DNA from: Fidelibacterota bacterium
GTDB lineage: Bacteria; Fidelibacterota; Marinisomatia; Marinisomatales; TCS55
DNA: 19,039 nucleotides
Assembly: GCA_002716525.1 (NCBI GenBank)
Contig: PBBH01000023.1
Coordinates: 11,743-30,781 of the forward strand
Direction: 5' to 3'
The position numbers were made by a program, and so were the translations under genes. Each line of letters starts with the position of its first letter. The stretch's first letter is position 1. Positions 7,788-15,496 of the stretch are shown here, piece by piece. The notes under the pieces were generated by a model, which saw only the letters and a list, made by a program, of their open reading frames with translations, made no database searches and was not told the origin of the DNA.

Positions 7788-8801
7788 TTAATCGTCATCC
7801 TTCTCTGGAGCTTTGGTTGATCCTTCCTCAGAACCACCAGAAATAGATTCCCGCATAGACGTATCAGCTTGGATATTTCGCATATTTACATAATCAAATA
7901 CACCTAATTTACCTTCTCGAAAGGCTTGGGCCATTGCCAGCGGCACCTGTGCTTCCGATTCCACTACTTTGGCCTGCATTTCCTGGGTACGTGCTTTCAT
8001 TTCCTGTTCTTCAGCTACTGCCATGGCTCGCCGGGTTTCTGCCCTGGCTTGCGCCACTCGTAAATCGGCTTCAGCTTGGTCTGCCTGTAGCTGTGCACCA
8101 ACATTTTTACCTACATCCAGATCGGCAATATCGATAGATAGGATTTCAAAAGCTGTCCCTGCATCTAATCCTTTTTCTAGTACTGCGCGGGAAATATTAT
8201 CTGGATTCTCCAGAACATTGCCATAACTAATGGATGAACCAATAGCACTTACAATACCTTCACCCACACGAGCAATAATGGTATCATCTGTGGCTCCTCC
8301 AACTAATCCTGGAATATTTGTCCGGACTGTGACTCTCGCCCGTGCTTTCAGTTCAACACCGTCCTTTGCCACCGCAGATAGGTATCCATCTCGAGGGGCA
8401 TCAATCACCTTAGGATAAACACTGGTTTCCACCGCAGTCTTTACATCTCGACCCGCTAAATCAATTGCCGTCGCTGTTTCAAAGGTCAAATTAATTTGTG
8501 CTTTATCCGACGCAATCAGAGCTATCACCACATTAGCTACATTTCCACCAGCCAAATAATGCGTTTCCAGCATATCGGTCTTCAAATGTGTCAGGCCAGC
8601 TTTATGGGTATTAATAACACCATCTACAATAAGGCGCGGTGATATTTTTCGTAAGCGCATGCGGATCAAATCAATAATCGTAATGCGACCAATACCCAGA
8701 CTTACAACTCCTTGAATCCACATTCCAACGGGAACAAAATAGAATAATAAAAAAACAAATATTAGCACCATAGCTAATGTGATAATGGAAATAACACTCA
8801 T
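7788..8801 (-). CDS. floA: Flotillin-like protein FloA (SPFH/band-7 related)
   Basis: FloA is a membrane scaffold that forms bacterial functional membrane microdomains and affects membrane fluidity and protein assembly. The 337-residue product has one N-terminal hydrophobic hairpin/helix (about 4-24, then PVGMWIQG). The conserved FloA core follows: [17 protein letters not shown], the long SPFH-like domain, and [16 protein letters not shown] sequence. An Ala/Glu/Gln-rich helical stretch at roughly 230-290 is the oligomerisation region. The C-terminal [19 protein letters not shown] is a FloA signature. The start is well supported: GGAGG (8810-8814) lies 8 bases upstream, one of the few strong ribosome sites here. 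nfeD precedes it by three bases, the classic partnership of membrane protease and flotillin. Confidence 0.95.
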   Translation of the reverse strand: MSVISIITLAMVLIFVFLLFYFVPVGMWIQGVVSLGIGRITIIDLIRMRLRKISPRLIVDGVINTHKAGLTHLKTDMLETHYLAGGNVANVVIALIASDKAQINLTFETATAIDLAGRDVKTAVETSVYPKVIDAPRDGYLSAVAKDGVELKARARVTVRTNIPGLVGGATDDTIIARVGEGIVSAIGSSISYGNVLENPDNISRAVLEKGLDAGTAFEILSIDIADLDVGKNVGAQLQADQAEADLRVAQARAETRRAMAVAEEQEMKARTQEMQAKVVESEAQVPLAMAQAFREGKLGVFDYVNMRNIQADTSMRESISGGSEEGSTKAPEKDDD

Positions 8802-8804
8802 GAT

Positions 8805-10160
8805 TTATTCCTCCGAGTTCAGTTTTCTAACAACCACTCGGTTGCCATCAACCGAGAGAACTTTTACTTTTGAATCCTTTTCAATAAAATCGCCTTCGCT
8901 TACAACAAAAATACGTTTACCATCAATGATTACCCAACCTGCTGGGCGCAGGTCAGTTTGCGATACACCTTCCGCATGAACTAGGTTTTCCCACCCTACA
9001 GAAGTACTATATCCTTCCTCTGTTTTTTCTACAGCTGGAGAAGTTAATTTTTGCCAAAAAACCGTTTTTGTCATTAGCTTGAACAATAAAACAAGCCCAA
9101 TGATACCCCCAATTATGCCAATGGTTAAACCCCATATTGCCATGGTCTCAAATTCAGCACCAACAGGTATATCAGGTAACAGTAATTCATATAAACCCCA
9201 TAAAATGAGCGCAATCCCCCCAATCCCGGCAATACCAAAACCTGGAATAATAATGATTTCAACCATCAATAATCCCACCCCAGCCAGAATGATCAGCATA
9301 TCCGTCATGGTCGCCAGCCTAGCAATATAAGAGGCTCCTAACGAAAGAGCCAAACAGACCAACCCCACAGAGCCGGGGATTCCCCAACCAGGACTTTGCA
9401 GTTCAAATAAAATGCCTAGGAATCCAAAAGTAGTAAGTAGTGAGGCTACAACTGGATTGGTTAAAAAACGAACGAAGGCTTCGGACCAATTTTCATCGGT
9501 AATTTTTATTTCAGCATCCTCAAGTTCAATGAAAATTAGTAGTTCTTCTAATGTTTCTTGTACCCCATCTGTTATATTGTATTTTAAAGCTAATTCTGTC
9601 GTAAGAGTAATAAGCTTTCCTTCCTTACGTCCTTCCAAATCATTAACCTCGATCGAGTCACCATTAATGACCAGGTGGGTAAAAAACAATTCTTCATCTA
9701 CCATCCCTTTTGCAATATCCACATTACGATTGCGGCTTTCAGCAGTAGAGGCCATTTCTTCCCGCATATAACTGATAACCTTTTCACTTCCCTTTTTCCC
9801 CGACATATCAACAGCAGTTGCGGCACCGATGGTTCCACCGCTAGTCATAAATATTTTTTCGCAGGATAGTGAAATAAGAGCCCCGGCCGAAATAGCACGC
9901 CGATTAATAAAAGCAATAGTTGGAATCTTTGTGCTTAGGATTGCATCTTTAATCTGGGTTGCCGCATCTAACCGCCCACCAAAGGTATCAATATCGAAAA
10001 TAATTGCTTTTGCATTATCCTCCTCTGCCATTTTAATACTGCGTTCAATAAATGGGGGGAGACCTAAATCGATCGTATCATGAATAGGTACTTTGTATAC
10101 AATTTGAGATTCTCCAAATGAAATAAGAAAAATAAGAATGGTTAATATATGTTGCTTCAT
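8805..10160 (-). CDS. NfeD family membrane-bound serine protease (STOPP-like, ClpP-class)
   Basis: 451 residues from the start chosen. A signal/anchor helix (KQHILTILIFLISFG) leads into a ClpP/SppA-like protease domain. FDIDTFGGRLDAA at ~55-67 is the substrate strand region, and RRAISAGALIS carries the probable nucleophile Ser91. Lys127 (in SEKVISYMR) is a candidate general base. Four or five membrane helices span about 235-362. The end is an NfeD OB-fold domain with the hallmark GVSQTDLRPAGWVIIDGKRI. Such proteases partner SPFH proteins, here floA three bases downstream. The frame extends upstream to 10256 with an ATG there, but those 32 extra residues are basic and un-signal-like and would fill the divergent promoter spacer, so the ATG at 10160 is preferred. 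Confidence 0.9.
   Translation of the reverse strand: MKQHILTILIFLISFGESQIVYKVPIHDTIDLGLPPFIERSIKMAEEDNAKAIIFDIDTFGGRLDAATQIKDAILSTKIPTIAFINRRAISAGALISLSCEKIFMTSGGTIGAATAVDMSGKKGSEKVISYMREEMASTAESRNRNVDIAKGMVDEELFFTHLVINGDSIEVNDLEGRKEGKLITLTTELALKYNITDGVQETLEELLIFIELEDAEIKITDENWSEAFVRFLTNPVVASLLTTFGFLGILFELQSPGWGIPGSVGLVCLALSLGASYIARLATMTDMLIILAGVGLLMVEIIIIPGFGIAGIGGIALILWGLYELLLPDIPVGAEFETMAIWGLTIGIIGGIIGLVLLFKLMTKTVFWQKLTSPAVEKTEEGYSTSVGWENLVHAEGVSQTDLRPAGWVIIDGKRIFVVSEGDFIEKDSKVKVLSVDGNRVVVRKLNSEE
8810..8814 (-). promoter_or_regulatory. Strong Shine-Dalgarno (GGAGG) for floA
   Basis: GGAGG on the minus strand lies within the last codons of the nfeD gene, 8 bases before the floA ATG. It stands out because most genes in the window show no such motif, and it suggests floA needs efficient independent initiation. 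Confidence 0.7.
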
Positions 10161-10258
10161 TCGTTTGAGTTTAGTCGTTATCTTCGATAAAAACAATGAT
10201 GGTAACACGAATTTAAAGTAATTTCTTTTACATTTGGTTAGCGAGGCTAGAACCATTT
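10161..10258. promoter_or_regulatory. Divergent promoter region between nfeD and the acyltransferase gene
   Basis: This 98-base AT-rich spacer is the only divergent junction in the window. On the minus strand, TTGTTT (10191-10196) and TAAACT (10168-10173) are 17 bases apart like -35/-10 boxes. They would start transcription very close to the nfeD ATG at 10160, giving a leaderless or near-leaderless message. On the plus strand, TACATTTG (10229-10236) matches the Bacteroidetes -7 pattern TAnnTTTG, 22 bases before the acyltransferase start. No matching -33 TTTG is evident. Both are motif matches by eye only. Confidence 0.4.
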
Positions 10259-11119
10259 ATGACCCTCAAAGACAAATTCACTTATCGTTTATTACATGTC
10301 ATTTCCCGTTGGATGCGGCGATTATCAAATACAGCAAGATCCCGATTCGCAAATAAATTGGGTGCCTTCGCCTTTAACTGCATATCTATCCGAAAAAAAC
10401 TAGCATATAATAATATCAAAACAGCATTTCCTGATAAAAGTGAAACATGGATCAATAACGTTTTAATAGGCACTTATCGTTTATTTTTCACCAATTTTTT
10501 AGAATTTCTTTCTCTTCCGAAATCATACAATTCTATCCATTTTCATATTAAAAACAAGCACATTCTTGACAAAGCGGCAAAACAAAAAAAGGGTGTAATC
10601 ATTGTTACTGGCCATTTTGGCTTATGGGAAATATTAGGTTCCTGGCTAGGTGTAAATGGATATCCAATTTGGGGTATTATTCAACGACAAGGGAACCAAG
10701 GTGCTGATTTATTTTTTAAGGAAATGCGCGAGTCTTACGGTATGAATCATATTTATCGTAAATCTTCACTGGATAATATGTATAAGTTATTTGAACAAAA
10801 TAATATGTTAATCATAGCTAGCGATCAAGATGCAAAAGGGCGGGGTGTATTTGTCCAGTTTTTTGGGCAACAATCTTCAACACCTAAAGGAACAGCTATA
10901 TTTCATATGCGGACAGGTGTGCCTATGGTTTTTTCGGTGGCGCATAAAGAAAAAAATGGAACAGTTGTTATTTCATTTTCATCTATTGAATTAAATGGCA
11001 GTATTTCTATCGAAACTATTACGCAAGAATACACAAAAATGCTGGAAACAAAGGTGCGGGAATATCCAGACCATTATTTTTGGTTTCATCGTAAATGGAA
11101 AACCAAATCAAAGGCATGA
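10259..11119 (+). CDS. LpxL/HtrB-type lipid A (lysophospholipid) acyltransferase
   Basis: A 286-residue inner-membrane acyltransferase that probably adds a secondary acyl chain to lipid A on the cytoplasmic face. The catalytic H-x4-E motif is HFGLWE at 119-124, with His119 and Glu124. SDQDAKGRGVFVQFFG at 188-203 is the conserved second block. TPKG..IFHMRTGVPMV at 208-224 is the third. The N-terminal amphipathic/hydrophobic segment and RSRFANKLGAF fit the family. The C-terminal HYFWFHRKWKTK is the usual 'W.HRRWK' end. Whether it acts on lipid A or another lipid is not decided by sequence, but lpxA, lpxC and lpxD in the same window favour lipid A. GAGG lies 12 bases before the ATG. The stop overlaps the next start by ATGA. 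Confidence 0.9.
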   Translation: MTLKDKFTYRLLHVISRWMRRLSNTARSRFANKLGAFAFNCISIRKKLAYNNIKTAFPDKSETWINNVLIGTYRLFFTNFLEFLSLPKSYNSIHFHIKNKHILDKAAKQKKGVIIVTGHFGLWEILGSWLGVNGYPIWGIIQRQGNQGADLFFKEMRESYGMNHIYRKSSLDNMYKLFEQNNMLIIASDQDAKGRGVFVQFFGQQSSTPKGTAIFHMRTGVPMVFSVAHKEKNGTVVISFSSIELNGSISIETITQEYTKMLETKVREYPDHYFWFHRKWKTKSKA

Positions 11120-11703
11120 ACCAAAATACAACTAACCGAATAAAATGCAGTTCTGATAATGCAATTCAAGTAGCAGGAAACGCGATTCTATATGGCGGTG
11201 TAATTGTTTACCCCACTGATACTCTTTATGGATTTGGAGTAGATGCCCGTAATGAAATGGCTATAAAACGATTGAGAACAATTAAGGGACACAATGCTCC
11301 TTTAAGTGTTATTGCACCAAATCTCAGCACGGTATTATCCTGGGCAAATATCACATATGAAGACTGGGAGATTGTAAAAAAATATTTACGAGGGCCTACA
11401 ACTATTATTTTACCTGTTAATGATGGCGTTGTTCATCCTTCAATCCTAGGCGAGGAAAAAACCTTAGGTATTCGAATACCTGCCCACCCATTTGGACCAA
11501 ACCTATGTGAAAAACTTGGATTCCCAATCACAACAACATCAGTAAACAGAACCGGAAAAACTCCATTAAATAATCCAGATGTAATTGTTACGCAATTTAA
11601 TGGGGAATTTGATTTATTGATTGATGACGGTCCGCTCCCAGAATCCATTGGCTCAACCATATATAAACTGGAAAAATCAAAGCTCAAAGTTATTCGTTCT
11701 TGA
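11116..11703 (+). CDS. tsaC: Threonylcarbamoyl-AMP synthase (TsaC/YrdC/Sua5 family)
   Basis: Makes threonylcarbamoyl-AMP from threonine, bicarbonate and ATP, the first step of t6A modification at position 37 of ANN-decoding tRNAs. The 195-residue protein is a single YrdC domain without the C-terminal Sua5 extension. Motifs are YPTDTLYGFG at 32-41, GPTTIILP at 93-100, LGIRIP at 127-132 and TSVNRTG at 141-147, giving the SxN motif. The usual KxR motif reads Lys57-Gly-His59, so the arginine is replaced. I chose the ATG at 11116 because it forms an ATGA overlap with the acyltransferase stop. An in-frame ATG at 11095 would add seven residues and overlap by 25 bases. The stop overlaps the next gene by TTGA. 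Confidence 0.93.
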   Translation: MNQNTTNRIKCSSDNAIQVAGNAILYGGVIVYPTDTLYGFGVDARNEMAIKRLRTIKGHNAPLSVIAPNLSTVLSWANITYEDWEIVKKYLRGPTTIILPVNDGVVHPSILGEEKTLGIRIPAHPFGPNLCEKLGFPITTTSVNRTGKTPLNNPDVIVTQFNGEFDLLIDDGPLPESIGSTIYKLEKSKLKVIRS

Positions 11704-12404
11704 AAAAAATATTTATTACATTCTTATTTTTATCCATTGCATGGTCAAAGGAGGTGCCATTCAAGGTCGGCGAATCCTTAAAATATATTGCTGAATTTAA
11801 TTTCATCCCCGTTGGACAAGCAGAGCTCTATGTAACTGGAATCGAACAGATTAATGGGAATGATGCATACCATGTGTCTTTTTCCGCAAATACAAAAGGG
11901 TTAGCCAATCAACTATTCCCCATTCAAGATAGAATCGACATTTGGATGGATACAAAAGAATTTTTTACACACAGATTAACAAAAGATATTAATGAAGGTA
12001 ATTATAAAAATTCGGTCGATGTAATTTTTGATTATGATAAATTTGTTGCCAAAACTGAAACTAAAGAAGTTGCAATTGATTTTAAAGCACGGGATTCTTT
12101 TTCTATGTTTTATTATCTTCGAACTATTCCTATCAAGGAAAATGAAGTAATGTCTTTCTCATCATATGAAGGTAGAAAAATCGTTCATTATAATCTTCAA
12201 ATGACGGGAAAAGAAACAGTCAACTCACCGTTAGGGACATTTTCTTGCAAGGTGATTAGACCATTTAGTGATGGGAAAAACCTATTCAAAAATGCAGGGG
12301 ATATGCAAATCTGGATCAGTGATGATAATGAGCGTTTGCCAGTAAAAATTCAAATTAAAATGAAATTTGGATCCATGATGCTTTTGCTAAAGAAAGTCAG
12401 CTAA
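11700..12404 (+). CDS. DUF3108 family secreted protein, function unknown
   Basis: A 234-residue protein with a short cleavable signal peptide (residues 1-16, KKIFITFLFLSIAWS), so it is exported to the periplasm. The mature start FKVGESLKYIAEFNFIPVGQAEL at 21-43 matches the DUF3108 opening (GE.L.Y...w..i..G.A.l). The later pattern of beta strands fits the family, including SPLGTFSCKVIRP and MQIWISDDNERLPVKI. The expected fold is an all-beta, lipocalin- or LolA-like shell; the role is unknown. The start is TTG, overlapping the tsaC stop as TTGA. No ATG lies near, and the signal peptide begins exactly there. The gene converges on rseP with 24 bases between them and no obvious terminator hairpin. 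Confidence 0.87.
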   Translation: MKKIFITFLFLSIAWSKEVPFKVGESLKYIAEFNFIPVGQAELYVTGIEQINGNDAYHVSFSANTKGLANQLFPIQDRIDIWMDTKEFFTHRLTKDINEGNYKNSVDVIFDYDKFVAKTETKEVAIDFKARDSFSMFYYLRTIPIKENEVMSFSSYEGRKIVHYNLQMTGKETVNSPLGTFSCKVIRPFSDGKNLFKNAGDMQIWISDDNERLPVKIQIKMKFGSMMLLLKKVS

Positions 12405-12428
12405 ATAGCAATAATCAATATAAACGCA

Positions 12429-13598
12429 TTAATTCCCAAATAATCTTCCTACATCATTTACTATTACCGTAATCATCAACATCAATAACAAAACCATTCC
12501 AACCTGTTGAATGGCTAAACGCAGTTTCATGGTAAGAGGGCGACGGATGATTCCTTCAATTAATGTTATAAAAATGTGACCGCCATCCAGGCCCGGGATG
12601 GGTAGCACGTTTATAAATGCTAAGTTGCAACTGATAAGGGCCATCAGAGATAAAAATGGAATCCATCCTAATTTTGCTGTCTCGCCGGCCAATTGTGCAA
12701 TAAAAATTGGTCCACCCAGTTCTTTTATTGAAGCCTGCCCGGATACTAACATTCGTATAGATAACACAAGCATACCAAACCCCCTAGCAGTAGCGCCCAT
12801 ACCCATATTCATACTTTCTATAAATGAGACTGGATAGTATTGATACTTTGGATAAATTCCTATTACACCAAGCGTATCTCCTGACTCGGGATTGATTTGA
12901 AAGGTCGTTTCCAATGAAATAGATTGCGTTGTTTCATTTCTTAAATAAGTTAGATCTATCTTTTGATTTGGCCTTTGGTGAATTTCTTGGGTTAATTCTT
13001 CCCAAGTTGAAATATTTTTCCCTTCCACCATTTTAATTTTATCACCTGATTTTAACCCGGCAATATCAGCTGGTAACCCTGGAACCAATTCATTAATTAC
13101 CGGTGCGTTTGAAATATTTGGTTTCCCAATAGAATAGGATAACCCCGTAAAGATCACAAAGGCTAATAGTGTATTCATGATAACACCAGCACTCATAAAC
13201 CAAATTTGCTGCCATTTTGGTTTACTCATCAATTCATAGGGTTGGTGTTTATAAGTTGCATCCATACTTTCGTCAATCATACCAGCAACTTTCACATATC
13301 CACCAAATGGAATAATAGCAAAACAATATTCGGTACCGGTTCCTTTTCTACCGGAACGTGTAATTGATGTCGTTTTAATTGGACCCCATTTCAATTTCCC
13401 TTTTTCATTTTTTCGATAGAAAAAAAACTGGAATTCCCATCCATCTTTGATGGAAGTGAAAGCCATGATGCGCGGCGGATAACCAATTGAAAAACGTTCT
13501 ACTCGAACGCCAATCGAACGTGCCGCTAGATAATGACCCAGTTCATGGATAAAAATGAGGACGCCTAATAAAACAATTGTTGCAATTAAAGTTGTCAT
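12429..13598 (-). CDS. rseP: RseP-type site-2 intramembrane metalloprotease (M50)
   Basis: An inner-membrane zinc protease that cuts transmembrane segments, classically anti-sigma factors after site-1 cleavage, and clears signal peptide remnants. HELGH at 18-22 in the first helix supplies two zinc ligands and the catalytic Glu19. LDGGH at 337-341 in the third helix supplies the aspartate ligand Asp338. One PDZ domain lies at about 160-232, against two in E. coli, so the 389-residue length fits the single-PDZ class. GTEYCFAIIPFGGYVKVAGM at 88-107 is the conserved substrate-contact loop. Unusually, residues ~47-86 between FSIGY and GTEY are an extra hydrophilic and aromatic stretch of about 35 residues. 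The start is 41 bases after the dxr stop. Confidence 0.95.
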   Translation of the reverse strand: MTTLIATIVLLGVLIFIHELGHYLAARSIGVRVERFSIGYPPRIMAFTSIKDGWEFQFFFYRKNEKGKLKWGPIKTTSITRSGRKGTGTEYCFAIIPFGGYVKVAGMIDESMDATYKHQPYELMSKPKWQQIWFMSAGVIMNTLLAFVIFTGLSYSIGKPNISNAPVINELVPGLPADIAGLKSGDKIKMVEGKNISTWEELTQEIHQRPNQKIDLTYLRNETTQSISLETTFQINPESGDTLGVIGIYPKYQYYPVSFIESMNMGMGATARGFGMLVLSIRMLVSGQASIKELGGPIFIAQLAGETAKLGWIPFLSLMALISCNLAFINVLPIPGLDGGHIFITLIEGIIRRPLTMKLRLAIQQVGMVLLLMLMITVIVNDVGRLFGN

Positions 13599-13639
13599 TT
13601 CAAAAAATCAATTTCATACTAGTTCAAATGTAACATTTT

Positions 13640-14797
13640 TTAAATATATCGGCTCTCAAAAGATTTTACAAAATTACTAGTCCAATTTTCCAAGCTAAGT
13701 AATTCCTCCAAAGATGGTTGTTCGATCCATTCATGATTCTCACATGTCTTTTCAATTATTTCTGGGATATCTAAAAAACCAATTTCACCATTTAAAAATC
13801 GATAAACGGCTTGTTCATTGGCAACGTTTAATACGGCTGAATTTGTACCGCCTTTCTCCATCGCGCTATAAGCTAGGCCAATGCATGGAAAGCGGTTTAA
13901 ATCAGGCTTTTGAAAAGTAAGGGATTCAATCTCGATTAAATCCAACCCTTGCCACGTAGCCCTAATGTGCCGTGGATAGGTAAGTGCATATTGAATTGGT
14001 ATTTTCATATCTGGCATACCAAGTTGTGCCTTTACCGACTTATCTTTGAATTCCACCATGGAATGAATTATCGATTCAGGATGCACAACAATATCAATTT
14101 TTTTTGTATTTAAACCAAATAACCAATGAGCTTCAATCACTTCGAGTCCTTTATTCATCATTGTAGCTGAATCGATAGTGATTTTATTCCCCATTTTCCA
14201 GTTAGGGTGTTTCAAAGCATCTACCGGTTTTACATCTTTAAATCTATGCAAATCCAAGGTACGAAAAGGACCACCACTGCCGGTAAGAATAATACGCTCA
14301 ACATCTTCCAATGTTTCACCAGTAAGGCATTGCCATATAGCAGAGTGTTCACTATCTACAGGAAAAATTTTCGCCCCTGACACTGATTTTTCCCGTTCAA
14401 TAATTTCACCGGCCATCACTAAGCTCTCTTTGTTGCTGAGAGCTACGTCAACACCAGCTTTTACTGCATTCAAAGTTGGCTCCATTCCTGAAGACCCGAC
14501 TAAACCATTTACCATAATATCGACATCATCTAGACTCGCTAATTCCAATAGCCCTTCTCTTCCAGTAAGAACAGTTACGCCTACTTCTTTCAATTCGCTT
14601 TTGATAAAATCCACTGCATCCGCATCTATAATTACAACATATTCTGGACGATATTTTTTTGCTTGTTCAACCAACAGTTTCCCATTTTTATTCGCACTCA
14701 ATCCAAAAACTTTGTATTCATCGCCTAAGTTATCTATTACATTTAATGTATTAGTACCAATGGATCCTGTTGAACCGAGTATAGAAATATTTTTCAT
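13640..14797 (-). CDS. dxr: 1-deoxy-D-xylulose 5-phosphate reductoisomerase
   Basis: Converts 1-deoxy-D-xylulose 5-phosphate to 2-C-methyl-D-erythritol 4-phosphate with NADPH, the second step of the MEP isoprenoid pathway. The NADPH loop GSTGSIG is at 8-14. NKESLVMAG at 122-130 contains Lys123. PVDSEHSA at 146-153 gives metal ligands Asp148 and Glu150. KITIDSATMMNKGLEVIEAHWLF at 205-227 (quoted here in part) gives Asn214, Lys215 and Glu219. At 385 residues the length is normal. The frame extends 19 codons upstream to an ATG at 14854. The ATG at 14797 is chosen because the NAD-binding strand starts there, the upstream gene ends at 14800, and GGAG lies 10 bases before it. Undecaprenyl carriers made from this pathway support envelope synthesis. 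Confidence 0.96.
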   Translation of the reverse strand: MKNISILGSTGSIGTNTLNVIDNLGDEYKVFGLSANKNGKLLVEQAKKYRPEYVVIIDADAVDFIKSELKEVGVTVLTGREGLLELASLDDVDIMVNGLVGSSGMEPTLNAVKAGVDVALSNKESLVMAGEIIEREKSVSGAKIFPVDSEHSAIWQCLTGETLEDVERIILTGSGGPFRTLDLHRFKDVKPVDALKHPNWKMGNKITIDSATMMNKGLEVIEAHWLFGLNTKKIDIVVHPESIIHSMVEFKDKSVKAQLGMPDMKIPIQYALTYPRHIRATWQGLDLIEIESLTFQKPDLNRFPCIGLAYSAMEKGGTNSAVLNVANEQAVYRFLNGEIGFLDIPEIIEKTCENHEWIEQPSLEELLSLENWTSNFVKSFESRYI

Positions 14798-14799
14798 AA

Positions 14800-15471
14800 T
14801 TATAATTCTCCAACAATAGTTAGAGAAACCATGGAATATTTCGGAGCTAACCAAATTTGCGGAATTAGTTGCATACCAAAAAATGTAGTGGAAGAACCAA
14901 CATTAATAAAGTTTGTTTGGATTTCTACCTTTTCCATATAATTATCTTCAAATTGTAAATAAGGATTGGCCTTCAATATGTTCATCCCAAAACCAAGATG
15001 AATCGGAAATTTATTCAAATTTAATTTACGTTCTACATTTACCTGCAAAGCTGACACTCTTACCTGATCATGTGAATACAATCTCCCAGAATTAAAATTA
15101 ACGATCCAGTTAGAAGGGGTATCTTCTTTACCCGGTCTAAAAGATAATCCCCATCCATACATCTGGACGGCTCCTTCTTTACTTGAATAGGCGGCCATTC
15201 TCCCCTTTAAGTATAAATTCCAAGTCAACTTTAATTGACTATGTAGTGTGGGGAGAAATCCATTTGATGAACTGCTTTTTATTATTGACCAACCATAAAT
15301 AATTCGATTACCCTTGTTAATTTCTATGGGATAATGGTGAGTGGCTGCAAATCCTGCTTGGCGAAAAAGCGCTTCGGATTCTTTAGAATAATCTGATAAT
15401 TGATCCAATTTAAAGTTAGTCCACTGTCCCAAAGATACAGATACAAAAAAAATGAAAGGAATAACTCGCAT
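14800..15471 (-). CDS. Unrecognised exported protein, possibly a small outer-membrane beta-barrel
   Basis: I do not recognise the family. From the ATG at 15471 the protein has 223 residues with a clear signal peptide (RVIPFIFFVSVSLG, cleavage probably before QWTNF). The mature part is rich in aromatic residues and alternating polar/hydrophobic stretches such as LKLTWNLYLKGRMAAY, WGLSFRPG and VNVERKLNL. These look like beta strands of a small barrel or periplasmic beta protein. It does not end in the usual aromatic residue. The frame stays open to an ATG at 15552, but that version overlaps lpxA by 56 bases and buries the signal peptide, so it is rejected. The gene sits between lpxA and dxr, where lpxB or bam-type genes are often found; it resembles neither. 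Confidence 0.75.
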   Translation of the reverse strand: MRVIPFIFFVSVSLGQWTNFKLDQLSDYSKESEALFRQAGFAATHHYPIEINKGNRIIYGWSIIKSSSSNGFLPTLHSQLKLTWNLYLKGRMAAYSSKEGAVQMYGWGLSFRPGKEDTPSNWIVNFNSGRLYSHDQVRVSALQVNVERKLNLNKFPIHLGFGMNILKANPYLQFEDNYMEKVEIQTNFINVGSSTTFFGMQLIPQIWLAPKYSMVSLTIVGEL

Positions 15472-15496
15472 AGCCCAAATTATGGGATAGCTGGAA

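Noticed and set aside
9412..9771. 119-codon + strand frame opposite nfeD
   Set aside because: Low-complexity Ser-rich translation opposite a conserved protease domain; no ribosome site or family features.
10161..10256. Upstream extension of nfeD to the ATG at 10256
   Set aside because: It would start two bases from the divergent acyltransferase gene, leave no promoter space, and put 32 basic residues before a clear signal peptide.
14178..14819. 213-codon open frame on the + strand opposite dxr
   Set aside because: It is a mirror of a strongly conserved dxr gene, rich in Ser/Thr/Pro with no recognisable motif; treated as an antisense shadow.
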